64,000 nt of DNA from Hofstenia miamia (GCA_004352715.1 SCFE01000041.1:1823846-1887845), one strand, 5' to 3'. Counted from the first letter of the stretch, positions 1 to 11,355 are shown. The notes: generated by a model from the sequence alone, not told the origin. A program made the numbers and translations.

Positions 1-866
1 ACAAGATAAATTTACTTCAAAATTGCAGCTTAGGCAATGAAAACAAGAATAGCACAAATAATGACAATTTAAATAACAACCCCAAAATTTATATTGCAAG
101 ACATTAAAAAAATTGTTGTAGAGTGTATTAAAATCCGTGATAGAAAAATTAATTTTTCAAACAAAATTTGAGATTTAAATATAAATTTTAAATTTTACTG
201 AAATTGGATAAAAATTTTTGAATTATATAGCAGCAACATTAAAAAAAAATAAATTCACACCCTATAAATAGTATGCCGACAATATGGTTCCATAAACATT
301 TTTTTATTAGTGATTATAATAATGACAAATCTTCTGAGTACTAAGTTGATCTTGGCATTGCAAGTTGCATAGAGTGCATATTTAAAGCATATTTAAATGA
401 GATTTTTTGATTGAAGTGCATCCCAAATTATGTTAGTATTTTTACATTTTGGCAGTGTTTGCAAAAGCTAAGTCATTCCACTTGCTTCTCTGTGTTCTGT
501 GCTCTTTGATATACATATTAGAGAGAATCCTTTTCAGGATGCTGCTTTTCTATTTGCAAGTTTGTACAAACAAATGTTTTTGTTTGCTTTACTATTTCAT
601 CATTATATGATGCTAACATGAATCGCATTTTCAGATTTGAAGTATTGGTCACCAATTTTATAAGTTGTTGGAAAGAATAACACGGAACCTGTTGTATGAA
701 CAATGAAATTCAATTACAAAATTTCACTTAGATTGAGTTTATTAAATTAGGATTAAATGTAAAAATTTGCGTAATTTATAAAATGTACAAATACACAAGC
801 GTTAAAAATTTTTAGATGCGAAGTTTCTCAAAATGAAGATCCGATCCGTATCCGTTTCCATTTCTG
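1..866. mobile_element. hAT-type non-autonomous element, family A, copy 1 (right part)
   Basis: The first 866 bases match 52733-53290 and 53712-53960 almost base for base, so this is a second copy of family A whose left end lies outside the window. The right end reads ATCCGTTTCCATTTCTG, the inverse of the CAGAGATGGAA start seen at 52339. The next eight bases, CGACCCAC (867-874), fit the target duplication seen in the other copy. This copy lacks the family C insertion present at 53297. No coding region is visible. The hAT assignment rests on the 8-bp duplication and CAG-type ends. Confidence 0.75.
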
Positions 867-1374
867 CGACCCACCTAACCGTACCGTATGCAGTCACTAT
901 TAAGGCGGACTAAGAAACCATGTTTTTTGTTGGCCGTAAATATTAGTAAGCTAATGCTCATATTCCACAGCTTTTGTCTAGCATTGATGAGCCCCGTTTG
1001 CAGGGTCATAAACACGTTTAACCAGGGCTGCGTGTTGTGCACATGACACAGTGTGAGCTTGTCTGGATTACTGCCAATAACTGCTTCAGCAACTAAAATA
1101 GTCGAATAAATTAGAAATCCCACTGCCAACATTTGTTTTAGCTTAACACCACAGCCATAATGTATGTAAATGTAGAACTTGAAAAAGTTTCTCTATTTTG
1201 ATTGATGTTTGCTTGGCGGGGAATTTACTGAGAGTCATGAGACGTTTGATTTCTCACTCGAGGTGCGGTGATCATTAGCGCACGCATCGAAATGATCTAT
1301 TTCCATTTCGTGATCCAATCAATAACGTTCAGCGACAAATCTAGGATCCATATTCAATTCAACGGGGTACATGA

Positions 1375-1495
1375 CATTCGCCCACTATCACATTCGCCCA
1401 AGCAGGACTTTCGCCCACTTTGACATTCGCCCAATCAGGACTTTCGCCCACTGAGGTGTTCGCCCAATAAGATGTTCACCCACAAGGATGTTCGC
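1375..1495 (+). repeat. TTCGCCCA minisatellite
   Basis: About seven and a half units of 16-17 bases share the core TTCGCCCA with variable spacers (CTATCA, AGCAGGA, CTTTGA, ATCAGGA, CTGAGG). The array runs straight into the N gap at 1496, so its true length is unknown and it probably caused the gap. Confidence 0.85.
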
Positions 1496-2377
1496 NNNNN
1501 NNNNNNNNNNNNNNNNNNNNNNNNNNNNNNNNNNNNNNNNNNNNNNNNNNNNNNNNNNNNNNNNNNNNNNNNNNNNNNNNNNNNNNNNNNNNNNNNNNNN
1601 NNNNNNNNNNNNNNNNNNNNNNNNNNNNNNNNNNNNNNNNNNNNNNNNNNNNNNNNNNNNNNNNNNNNNNNNNNNNNNNNNNNNNNNNNNNNNNNNNNNN
1701 NNNNNNNNNNNNNNNNNNNNNNNNNNNNNNNNNNNNNNNNNNNNNNNNNNNNNNNNNNNNNNNNNNNNNNNNNNNNNNNNNNNNNNNNNNNNNNNNNNNN
1801 NNNNNNNNNNNNNNNNNNNNNNNNNNNNNNNNNNNNNNNNNNNNNNNNNNNNNNNNNNNNNNNNNNNNNNNNNNNNNNNNNNNNNNNNNNNNNNNNNNNN
1901 NNNNNNNNNNNNNNNNNNNNNNNNNNNNNNNNNNNNNNNNNNNNNNNNNNNNNNNNNNNNNNNNNNNNNNNNNNNNNNNNNNNNNNNNNNNNNNNNNNNN
2001 NNNNNNNNNNNNNNNNNNNNNNNNNNNNNNNNNNNNNNNNNNNNNNNNNNNNNNNNNNNNNNNNNNNNNNNNNNNNNNNNNNNNNNNNNNNNNNNNNNNN
2101 NNNNNNNNNNNNNNNNNNNNNNNNNNNNNNNNNNNNNNNNNNNNNNNNNNNNNNNNNNNNNNNNNNNNNNNNNNNNNNNNNNNNNNNNNNNNNNNNNNNN
2201 NNNNNNNNNNNNNNNNNNNNNNNNNNNNNNNNNNNNNNNNNNNNNNNNNNNNNNNNNNNNNNNNNNNNNNNNNNNNNNNNNNNNNNNNNNNNNNNNNNNN
2301 NNNNNNNNNNNNNNNNNNNNNNNNNNNNNNNNNNNNNNNNNNNNNNNNNNNNNNNNNNNNNNNNNNNNNNNNNNNNN
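1496..2377. other. Assembly gap (882 N)
   Basis: Run of N. The left side is a minisatellite, the right side is family B sequence. Confidence 1.
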
Positions 2378-2592
2378 CGTTATTATAAATTAAAATGGCA
2401 ACTCAATAAGATTAAGTATTTATATTTAATCCCAAATTACTATTTATAAAAATAGTGTAAAAATCAGTTTGATGCGGTATTAAATTTACTCATTTCCCAA
2501 ATAAGCGATAGGAAAAAACGCTGTAAAATCATAAAAATGCTGGTTAGAAGGTGTGCGCCGCACACCTCGCACATAAAGAGAATACGCCTCTG

Positions 2593-3860
2593 ATGAAACA
2601 TCACCTGCTGTCATGAAGGCACTAGCTCTTATTGATTGTCTATAGACTGAAAATTCGCCTTCAATTCGGTCACTTCGTATTTCACGAAGCATAAAATAAT
2701 TGAACCCTATTGAAAACAAATGTTCACATACAGATATCAGTCCTGTGGTCTGCACAAGAGCTTTTTTGTGTCATGAGTAAAGAAGCATTTAACTCTATTG
2801 GTACTATGCCCTGACTCTACGTTTTTGAATTTTTCTAAGAAAACTTTTGGATTGGTTGATTTTCGATCTTGGACATGTCGACTGGGGTCATTTAATCTTA
2901 TATTTTGCCCATTGGCCTTAATATTAACAGTTTTCCACCAATCCAAAATGAATTGGATAAAACTGGCAGTTTCACAAGCTGCTTTTAACCTAAGTGCAGC
3001 TACAACCCGGTCATTGAAGACTTTTAAAACATGTTGTACATTTTGCAGTTGAAGTTTAGATGGACAAATTGAAGACAATGTCAAGGACGTGGTTTTTAAA
3101 ATGTTGTCTTTTTCTTCCTTATAGAGATCTATTACATCTGAAAAAGAAGCAACTGATTCATTGTCAAGAGACAGCTTTTGACATTTTTCAGAGATCCAGT
3201 TGTTGCGGATACACTTTAACAGATGTACAGTGTCAAACAACAGATACCAGACCCGTGGGGCATCTAAACGATGATTATCCAGGAAATCACGAGTTCTGTT
3301 GAAGAGCTTGCAAAACTGCTGATTGATTTTATGATTATCAGTAATCTATCCTAACACAATCCCACCTGAATTTTCAACAAGGACTGCAGCTTCTTTTACA
3401 ACAATGAATTGATAATCTGAAGTAAGTTTCTGAACAGGCGTGACAGAAACCATGACACTAGGCCCGCCGTGAAGGCATTTGAGCATTACACACAACATTG
3501 ACGTTGCCTTTGAATCAGGATAATTCCTTGCCATGCCATTCAACACCGGAAAAGGCAACAGTTGGACGAATTTTTACTTCGTCAACGATCAGAAAAGCAT
3601 TCTTTTGCTAAGAATTTTTTATCTTTTAGAAGGTTTTTTGTAACACTTGACCAATGTTGACAGAAGAAACAATAGACTGTATCTTTCTCTTGCTTGGAAT
3701 CATTAGGAAATCTCGCAATTGTTCATAGCTACTGTTAGGGAATGACTCAACAGCAAAGCAGTAATCAGCTACAGAGAAATGTTTATGTGTAAACATGTCA
3801 ACTGACGAGTGATGAATTTTAATTTCACTGCTTTTTTGTGTCATGACATTCTGAATGTTG
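2593..3860 (-). pseudogene. P-element-like transposase, decayed
   Basis: Read on the minus strand this is the catalytic region of a P/THAP9-type transposase. Blocks in order: SYEQLRDFLMIPS near 3720; LIVDEVKIRPT near 3590 (expected first catalytic Asp); a block with KATSMLCVMLKCLHGG near 3490; TDNHKIN near 3335; FDTVHLLKCIRNNW near 3235; and SDRIEGEFSVYRQS near 2660. The reading is broken by a TAG at 3346-3348 and by frameshifts near 3540 and near 2750. Most of 3558-2740 stays in one frame, so decay is moderate. The C-terminal part is cut at 2592, where a family B hAT element has inserted; the rest would lie left of that element. No terminal repeats were identified. The product, if intact, would be a nuclear DNA cut-and-paste enzyme. 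Confidence 0.8.
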
Positions 3861-4350
3861 AGATTGGAGAATTACCACAACTTTTTCAACAGCATCTTCC
3901 ACATCAAGAGTATAATTGTAGGCAGCATGGACAGATTCAAAGAATTGAGAATAGCCATTCAGGCCATTGTTTGGGTTCAATATGCTCCCTAGATGAACAC
4001 TTATCCCATTCCAATAAGCAGAAAAGGTTACTGGAGAGCATAAAGTTGATTTATTTTTAACAATAACAGACAAATGAACATCGTTGAAGTCTTTTGACAT
4101 GAAAACGTTGCTCTTGTTGCATATTTTCATAAAAAATCTCAATAATGGAATCCTGATGAGAGTCAGTAGCATTTTGCGAAAGGTTATTGTCTTCTGTCTG
4201 TGAAGTGTCTAGGACGCCTAACTTATGTAAAAAAGAGTTAATTCGTAAATAAATAATGGCTCGAGGTAAATCTGAGATGCTGGTAAAATAATCTAGAAAT
4301 TTTTGCTGTGCCGATAAGAGCAATTTGTCTGCGAGATTTGTAATGTGCAT
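3825..4350 (-). pseudogene. Probable N-terminal part of the P-like gene, unassigned
   Basis: Two overlapping open stretches on the minus strand (4350-4057 and 4172-3825) lie directly upstream of the P-like catalytic region and in the same direction. Their sequences do not match a domain I recognise, and no THAP zinc finger is visible. Position suggests they are the region between the DNA-binding domain and the catalytic core, split by a frameshift. They could also belong to another element. Confidence 0.35.
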
Positions 4351-4461
4351 TAATAAACTTAAATCGATTAATGGGACCTGTGAAATAGATAATTCATTAG
4401 CAACTAAATAACCTCAAAGTGTTCAAAAAGCCAAAGCTCTGATGAAGCAGAAAGGGGTTTT

Positions 4462-4692
4462 TTGAGAATAAATCATATTTACTCAGAAAAGAAAAATCGT
4501 CTTACGGTTGAAAATGTAGCAAATTTGATGATAATTAACCTTGTTTGTTTCCCATTTGAGACATGGAATGCTAGTCTTTTTGTCAAAACATGGCTAAGAA
4601 AAAACCGTAGTGCCGATGATCCAAAGTTAAAGCACAAAGTAGTTAAGGAATATGATAGCAATCAAGTGGCCATTTGGAATTATTTAAAGTAA
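4462..4692 (+). pseudogene. hAT-family transposase C-terminal fragment
   Basis: The 76-residue frame contains KNRLTVENVANLMIINL followed by a WL-K-RSADDP segment. This resembles the C-terminal dimerisation region of hAT-derived proteins of the ZNF862/KIAA1586-like group (family knowledge, not searched). There is no upstream catalytic domain in the same orientation, because the minus-strand P-like gene occupies that side. It ends at a stop before a stretch of AT-rich DNA. I read it as an isolated fragment. Confidence 0.5.
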
Positions 4693-4955
4693 GAAATCTC
4701 GAATAAAGCACTGTTGGAGACATGCATTTTGTTATTGAAGAAAATGTATGTTTGTTAGCTGAACAAGATCAATTTTATGGTAGTATTCTAATTCAATGAA
4801 TGTTTAATGAGTAGGGCTTTTTTAGGGAGAATTTTTTTAAGTTGAATAGGATTCTTACTAAAAAAGATTATTAAGGGGACTTCCAAATGTCAATTGTTTG
4901 TCTATATTTATTAATATTTTCAATTGTATTTTTAATTTAGTAGAGATGAGACAAT

Positions 4956-5363
4956 TACACTTTTTTTATAAGAACAATTTTATAAGACCAATGAGGCTCA
5001 AAAATGCCAAAAAATAAGAACAATTTAAGAACAGTAGTGAGGCTGAAAGTATTTAAAAAGTAGTTTTTTTGTTTTGATTTTTTCAATGAATAGTAACAAA
5101 AGATACTTATTTACAGTTCCAAAAGTTTAAAAATACTAAACGTAAGAGAATCAAACAAAAGGATAATAAAAATATAAAGTAGTTATAGCAAAAAGAATCA
5201 GTGGCATCTAAAATCCTCTAAAAAGTAAAGTAAATAGCCAAAACTTGTTTTTTACCTTAGAAAAAATAAGAACAAAATAAGAACAATTTAAGGCTCAAAG
5301 TCCCAAAAAATAAGAACAGCTGAGCCTCAGCAAAAAATTACTGGTTCTTATAAAAAAAGTGTA
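4956..5363. mobile_element. MITE with TA target site and 20-bp inverted ends
   Basis: The left end TACACTTTTTTTATAAGAAC is repeated perfectly in inverse orientation at 5344-5363. The outermost TA on each side fits a TA duplication, as made by Tc1/mariner-type transposases. The interior repeats motifs such as ATAAGAACAATTTAAG and AGGCTCAAA in both halves, so the element can fold back on itself. No coding capacity. Confidence 0.75.
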
Positions 5364-5474
5364 GTTTTAGAAGGAAATGAGCGAACATGTTGTTTGTACG
5401 ATACAAAGAGAACCTGCTCTTAAAATTTTGAATCCTATCAGTGGCTATAGCCCACCTATTTCATAGTTCCTAGA

Positions 5475-5935
5475 CTCGCCTCTAAGACGAACCGGTATTT
5501 GCGCGTCGTAACTAATACCATTAGAGAGAATAAAATTGCATTGCACATCTATCGTAGTACAAATCTCGCGGCGTAGTATACTTCTGAGGCAAATATTAGT
5601 CATTGAAATTCGTTCACTATTCATTAGGCATTTAACAATTTAACCATCTATATAGATCATTTTGAAATAGGAATAATTTATTCGTAGAGGTTTTCAACAA
5701 CTTCAGCATAATCATTAAATAGAAGAACATCAAGGTGAATGTTCGTAAAGATAATATTACAATTTTACTGAATTTGAGGAATATTCAACGCTATTTAGTG
5801 AAATTGAACACTGTTTCCTTTTGAAATATATAAGTTGCTACGGTATATAAACAGTTTTTCAAATTATCCTTACAGCCTGGGTGATGATATTACAATAAAA
5901 AGTTTTTGACAGGCTTTAAGCCTCATAATATAGAT
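5475..5935 (+). repeat. R1 repeat, copy 1
   Basis: Shares blocks with 13218-13900 (inverse), 24225-24500, 29680-29945, 45499-45800 and 54880-55240. Landmarks are GGAATAATTTATTC, TTCAACAACTTCA, AAGTTGCTACGGTATATAAAC and a terminal TTGACAGGCTTTAAGCCTCAT with a small palindrome. No coding region is visible. Element class unknown. Confidence 0.65.
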
Positions 5936-6292
5936 AATATAAGGTCTCCAGATGTGCATTGATGCTTCTACATAGTACATAAAATCCTGAACAATTAAGA
6001 TTAATCTAATCTGCGTTGTTCTTATACAAATGAAATATAAAATTATTATTATTTTATGTTCTTAGCATTAATTTATTACAACATCATATATATATATATA
6101 TTTAAGGGCAGTAGTAAAGTTGGCATATTACTACATACTGGCAGCCGTGGAGTTCGAACTTCAGGCTGACAACTAATTTGAGGTTATCGGAAATTAGTAA
6201 ATAGCAGCTACTTTTTGTAATAGGTTTTATTGACTGCCCATGCCCAAATGCCCTAAAATCCCCATGTTTCAACAAATACTCAACAAAATTTC
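5936..6292. other. No gene seen
   Basis: AT-rich sequence with a short (TA)n tract at about 6086-6101. I see nothing else I can support. Confidence 0.5.
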
Positions 6293-6790
6293 GTGGGTAT
6301 GTTCCGCTACGGGCACGGACAAAAGTGTACGGGCTCTGCGTAAATATTTGTTGTCGTTGTTCGAAGATCTAAAATCTTAAAATAATTTGTTTGATGTACA
6401 GTAGATCTATTCTATATCTATCTGTATCCATGTACGGGGACTTCGTAATAATATATATAATACGGGACTCAACAAGGTCTATATCGTAGAATTTGTTTTG
6501 AAGGCCGATTATCATAATAATGAAATAAAAATTGTTATATATATTATTTCTAAGTCCTCGTCCCTGTATATGTATTTCGTGTAACACTAATCTTCATGTA
6601 GATTTATTATAGAAATTATACACAACAGTACATAAAATATTATATTACACATAAAATTCACTGCCCTAATCAATTCCATTTCACTTATGTACATTACATT
6701 GTAATGGAAGAAGGGTGAAGTTACAACTTCATAAGACGAATTACTTATTTTACAATGTCATACTAGCAGTCAGCATTGGCGAAGGCAAGA
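6293..6790 (+). mobile_element. Family D hAT-type element, fragment
   Basis: Matches the left part of family D (23011 onward and 26341 onward): CGGGCACGGACAAAAGTGTA, ACGGGCTC, then TTTGTTGTCGTTGTTC, and later ATGTACATTACATTGTAA. It holds an imperfect inverted pair at about 6425-6575 (TACGGGGACTTCGTAATAAT and its partner). The left terminus is diverged and no target duplication was found. Confidence 0.6.
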
Positions 6791-6899
6791 GGGCCACGAT
6801 GCCATGCTCTCCTTGGGTTGGTCAGCCATATCCTATTTCGCGATTTATTAATAAGTCCTGCCTTTTCATAAGCACACTAGTGTTTTGCATTTTTAGATT

Positions 6900-7390
6900 T
6901 AATGCTGCCCGTGCCCGCTCTGCGCACATTTATGTTCCTATGCCCGGTGCCCACCCACACCTGTGGAATTCACCGGGCAGGAACTGGCGGCCCAGTCCGT
7001 TCTATTGAGAAAAACAAAAAATACTACGAAATTGAATCAAAATGAGCAAAAACCTTTGCTCGTGCATGCACATTATTAACTTCCGATGTGGCTTTCTTCA
7101 TTTCTATCACTATATTACAGCAAATGTACAACAAAATTTAAATATTTTTGTGATAAAAGCATACATTTCGCGGTAAATTATTAAATTTTCTATTAAAAGC
7201 AGAAAAAACTTACGTCATTACAGGATATTATCTTATGATTATATCACACTTTATCTGAGCGGGCATAACATATGCCCGGTTATTTGAGCGCCTGATGCCC
7301 ACCCGCCCGGTCACAGTGATGCCCGGTGCCCTCCCTCCCTCCGCCCCGCTGGCACAGGCGGTCCGGCGGGCTTGGGCATGCCCGCAAACA
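6900..7390. repeat. GC-rich GCCC/GGGC palindromic cluster
   Basis: Two patches, about 6900-6985 and 7255-7390, repeat ATGCCCGGTGCCC, GCCCGTGCCCGC and GGGCATGCCCGC in an otherwise AT-rich region. Some arms can pair (CCCGGTG with CACCGGG). This looks like the ends of one or more non-autonomous elements related in style to family D, but I could not define termini. Confidence 0.45.
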
Positions 7391-7872
7391 CTATGTGATA
7401 GTCATTTCAATTTGAGGTTACACAAACTAAAAATCTTCGTGAAATTATATTACTAGGCATAAAGTTAAACATGAATGATATCAATATTTTTTATTGTATT
7501 AGTTTTATTGCTGAGCGGAGTTAATGTATTGCGGCTATAAAAATGCTGGGGTTCAGCTAAGAAATATTTCTTTTGCAATTAGCATATAAAATAAATTTAT
7601 TAATATCATTCCTAGGTTAATTATTCTTAATACTAACAAAATTAAAATCATTTGTCCACATTTATATGAACTAATGAACATCTCTACATAATGAGAACCC
7701 AGAAGTTCCAATTAAATACAGAAGGCTGCAGTGTGAATCTCCTCCAGCTGATTGACACCAAGAAGCTAAAGCAGTACAACATTCCTTTCAACACCGATTA
7801 AGATCCAAGAGCCTAGCCAATTTTACCATTAAAGGAGGGACAAAGTTTTGCTTCTTAAAAACAAAGCTAAAG
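7391..7872. other. No gene seen
   Basis: AT-rich DNA up to an assembly gap. No supported feature. Confidence 0.5.
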
Positions 7873-8357
7873 NNNNNNNNNNNNNNNNNNNNNNNNNNNN
7901 NNNNNNNNNNNNNNNNNNNNNNNNNNNNNNNNNNNNNNNNNNNNNNNNNNNNNNNNNNNNNNNNNNNNNNNNNNNNNNNNNNNNNNNNNNNNNNNNNNNN
8001 NNNNNNNNNNNNNNNNNNNNNNNNNNNNNNNNNNNNNNNNNNNNNNNNNNNNNNNNNNNNNNNNNNNNNNNNNNNNNNNNNNNNNNNNNNNNNNNNNNNN
8101 NNNNNNNNNNNNNNNNNNNNNNNNNNNNNNNNNNNNNNNNNNNNNNNNNNNNNNNNNNNNNNNNNNNNNNNNNNNNNNNNNNNNNNNNNNNNNNNNNNNN
8201 NNNNNNNNNNNNNNNNNNNNNNNNNNNNNNNNNNNNNNNNNNNNNNNNNNNNNNNNNNNNNNNNNNNNNNNNNNNNNNNNNNNNNNNNNNNNNNNNNNNN
8301 NNNNNNNNNNNNNNNNNNNNNNNNNNNNNNNNNNNNNNNNNNNNNNNNNNNNNNNNN
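7873..8357. other. Assembly gap (485 N)
   Basis: Run of N followed directly by a short AT dinucleotide tract. Confidence 1.
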
Positions 8358-8365
8358 ATATATAT

Positions 8366-8810
8366 AATATATATTTATCAATTTTAATGGGTACTTAATA
8401 CAGTAGGCTTAGGTATATCGAATTTATATTCATGACTACTTAATCGCATTAGAGACTATATTTCTCAAAAATATAAATACAATGGATTAATTAAATAGCT
8501 CAAATGTCTGCATAAATTTATATGCATAGATATGTTTGAAGGAATTTGCAGAATTGAAATGCGTCGCAAAGTTATTTGTAGTATTCAGCTGCAACGTGAC
8601 GTCATACTAACCGTTAAATATACTGTAAAACTTTGCGTAAAAAACAGGGATTTAACGTAAACTTCAACGTTAACATTTATTCGCGTATTTATTCCGAGTG
8701 CAAGTTAGACAATTGCTTTACGGTAATGTTAACGTAAAACGCCATTTGTTGACGGTGTTGTTTTCAGTTCGATTTTCACTTGTTAACGTATTGAATTTGG
8801 ATCACTTCCC
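8366..8810. other. No gene seen
   Basis: AT-rich, no recognisable coding or repeat structure. Confidence 0.5.
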
Positions 8811-8883
8811 TTATTATGATTATTATTATTATTATTCTTACTTCTCACAGCTTCATGCTGGTATCCCTCTCAGCTCGGGGAAC
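8811..8883 (-). repeat. 3' UTR and ATA-type tail of an R2-like LINE
   Basis: Following the stop codon of the LINE frame (8884-8886) comes a short untranslated stretch and then, on the minus strand, an AATAATAATAAT tail ending near 8811. A simple-repeat tail at this place marks the 3' end of a non-LTR insertion. Confidence 0.7.
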
Positions 8884-10075
8884 TCACCAGTTCCCAGGGA
8901 ATCTGTGAGCTTTCCTCAGTACTCTAGCTGTTCCTAACAATGCTCACTTCTGCGCTACTGCTCCTCCCCACTTTGGTACTCCCAACTCCTCCAAGTATTT
9001 CTTATGCTTCTTACTCACTGCTCCTAGTGCTCCTACAACTACCGGGACTACTTCAACTTTCTTTAACTTCCACAGCCTTTCTATTTCCTCTGCAAACTCT
9101 CTATACTTGTCTATCTTCTCTTTCTCCTTGCTTTCTACATTCCTGTCCTTTGGTACTGCTATGTCTATCACTGTTCCCAAACTTTTCTCTTTGTCTACTA
9201 CTACTATGTCTGGCCTCCGTGCTTCTATTACCTTACTTGTCTGTATGTTGAATCCCACAGTATCTTAACCTTCTCATTTTCTATGACGCCCTGTGGCTTG
9301 TGCTCATACCACTTGTCTCCTGCTTCTAACACATGCTGCCAGTTCAACTCAAACACCAGTGTACCATTCTTCCCACCTTGTCATGCCTGACATTATACTC
9401 ATTCTCCGCCAACATCTCACACCCTGCTATCAGATGATCTACTGTCTCCACCTCTTTCTTACATAGCCTACACTTATCACTTACTTCTACTATTCTGTCT
9501 ATTTGCTTCTTCACCACGTTTGTTCTTATTGCTTGCTCCTGTACTGTCATTATTAGTGCTTCTGTTTCTCTTTTTAGTCCTGCCTTCTTTAACCACTTGT
9601 TGCTATCTTCTCTGTCATACATTTCTGTGTTCCTCCAGTATTCTCCATGCATTGCATTCTGCCTATACCTTATTTGTCTCTCTGATTCCATCCTACTCTG
9701 GTATACCTTCTTTCCTTCACACTCAGTTCTTATCTTCCTTAACTCCTTAGTGACCTCCAGTAGTAACCCTCTAGGTTGTGCTTCTACGCATTCTTTTAGC
9801 CCTAGTGCTTCTGCTTCCTAGTGCTAGTACCTTCCTTGTTTCCCTGTCTAGCTTCCTAAGTTCATTATTGTTCCATCTAACTATTCCTGCCGAATATCTG
9901 AACACTGGTATCGCCCACATATTAATTGCTTTTATACTATTCTGCCCATTCAATGCTGACTTTTGTAGTACCATCCTTACTCTCCTCTTGTATTCTTTCC
10001 TTAGCCTCATCTTCATTTCCTTATGATCTGTTCTGTCCTTCTCTATTACTCCTAAGTATTTGTACTCCTTCTTGA
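8884..10075 (-). pseudogene. R2-like non-LTR retrotransposon ORF, C-terminal half
   Basis: On the minus strand, in order: a thumb-type segment with NMWAIPVFRYSAGIVRW (10016-9771); a CCHC knuckle CRLCKKEVETVDHLIAGC near 9440; a segment with KWYEHKPQGVIENEKVKILW (about 9330-9270); and the restriction-like endonuclease RRPDIVVVDKEKSLGTVIDI followed by KEKEKIDKY (9210-9080). The frame ends with the family-typical ALLGTARVLRKAHRFPGNW. This order of RT, zinc knuckle and PD-(D/E)XK endonuclease is typical of the R2/NeSL/R4 group. The copy is dead: it needs at least two frameshifts (near 9750 and 9260-9345) and has a TGA where a Cys is expected before ALLGTAR. The RT core lies in the N gap from 10076. 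Confidence 0.85.
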
Positions 10076-11075
10076 NNNNNNNNNNNNNNNNNNNNNNNNN
10101 NNNNNNNNNNNNNNNNNNNNNNNNNNNNNNNNNNNNNNNNNNNNNNNNNNNNNNNNNNNNNNNNNNNNNNNNNNNNNNNNNNNNNNNNNNNNNNNNNNNN
10201 NNNNNNNNNNNNNNNNNNNNNNNNNNNNNNNNNNNNNNNNNNNNNNNNNNNNNNNNNNNNNNNNNNNNNNNNNNNNNNNNNNNNNNNNNNNNNNNNNNNN
10301 NNNNNNNNNNNNNNNNNNNNNNNNNNNNNNNNNNNNNNNNNNNNNNNNNNNNNNNNNNNNNNNNNNNNNNNNNNNNNNNNNNNNNNNNNNNNNNNNNNNN
10401 NNNNNNNNNNNNNNNNNNNNNNNNNNNNNNNNNNNNNNNNNNNNNNNNNNNNNNNNNNNNNNNNNNNNNNNNNNNNNNNNNNNNNNNNNNNNNNNNNNNN
10501 NNNNNNNNNNNNNNNNNNNNNNNNNNNNNNNNNNNNNNNNNNNNNNNNNNNNNNNNNNNNNNNNNNNNNNNNNNNNNNNNNNNNNNNNNNNNNNNNNNNN
10601 NNNNNNNNNNNNNNNNNNNNNNNNNNNNNNNNNNNNNNNNNNNNNNNNNNNNNNNNNNNNNNNNNNNNNNNNNNNNNNNNNNNNNNNNNNNNNNNNNNNN
10701 NNNNNNNNNNNNNNNNNNNNNNNNNNNNNNNNNNNNNNNNNNNNNNNNNNNNNNNNNNNNNNNNNNNNNNNNNNNNNNNNNNNNNNNNNNNNNNNNNNNN
10801 NNNNNNNNNNNNNNNNNNNNNNNNNNNNNNNNNNNNNNNNNNNNNNNNNNNNNNNNNNNNNNNNNNNNNNNNNNNNNNNNNNNNNNNNNNNNNNNNNNNN
10901 NNNNNNNNNNNNNNNNNNNNNNNNNNNNNNNNNNNNNNNNNNNNNNNNNNNNNNNNNNNNNNNNNNNNNNNNNNNNNNNNNNNNNNNNNNNNNNNNNNNN
11001 NNNNNNNNNNNNNNNNNNNNNNNNNNNNNNNNNNNNNNNNNNNNNNNNNNNNNNNNNNNNNNNNNNNNNNNNNNN
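10076..11075. other. Assembly gap (1000 N)
   Basis: Exactly 1000 N, probably a default scaffold gap. R2-like LINE on the left, TA microsatellite on the right. Confidence 1.
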
Positions 11076-11091
11076 TTTATATATATATATA

Positions 11092-11355
11092 CAGTCACGG
11101 CTACTGGATTAGCATCACTTCAGTATTAATATAATAAATTGTATACAAAACAACTTTATTCTTGCCCATTCTTAACATTTGATAGGCGTTGCGTATGAAT
11201 TTAATTTATTTACATGTTTTATATTTTGCTTTAGTTTCACTGGCAGAACATAAATCATGCCACTTATTATCCGATTCACCTCCTATTATAATGAATTGCT
11301 TCCATGAGTGAAAATATACTTTTAGCATTATGTGATGTTAATCCAGTGGCCGCGA

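Larger units (their letters stand above)
867..2592. mobile_element. hAT-type element, family B, copy 1 (right part, host of family A)
   Basis: Bases 867-921 and 2434-2592 match 54572-54796, the right part of family B. The right end is ACGCCTCTG at 2592, compared with ACGCCCCTG in the other copy. Between them this copy carries 922-2433, including a minisatellite and an assembly gap, which the second copy lacks; it is either extra sequence here or a deletion there. The short minus ORF at 875-1132 in this segment resembles nothing I recognise. The right end abuts a P-like transposase reading frame at 2593, so family B inserted into that gene. Confidence 0.7.

Noticed and set aside
1375-1495. Short spaced repeats as a CRISPR array
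   Set aside because: Units of 16-17 bases with tiny variable spacers, in clearly eukaryotic repeat DNA; no cas genes.
1472-2449. Long open frames made of unknown residues over N gaps (also 7788-8387, 10052-11112, 32307-32711, 34310-34669, 62334-63535)
   Set aside because: They are open only because N carries no stop codons.
6110-6180. GGAGTTCGAACTT resembling a tRNA B box
   Set aside because: No acceptable A box at the right distance and no cloverleaf; not called as a tRNA or SINE head.
8940-10026. Leucine/serine-rich plus-strand frames in the R2-like region
   Set aside because: Antisense shadows of the LINE ORF; low-complexity Leu/Ser composition follows from the complementary Lys/Glu codons.
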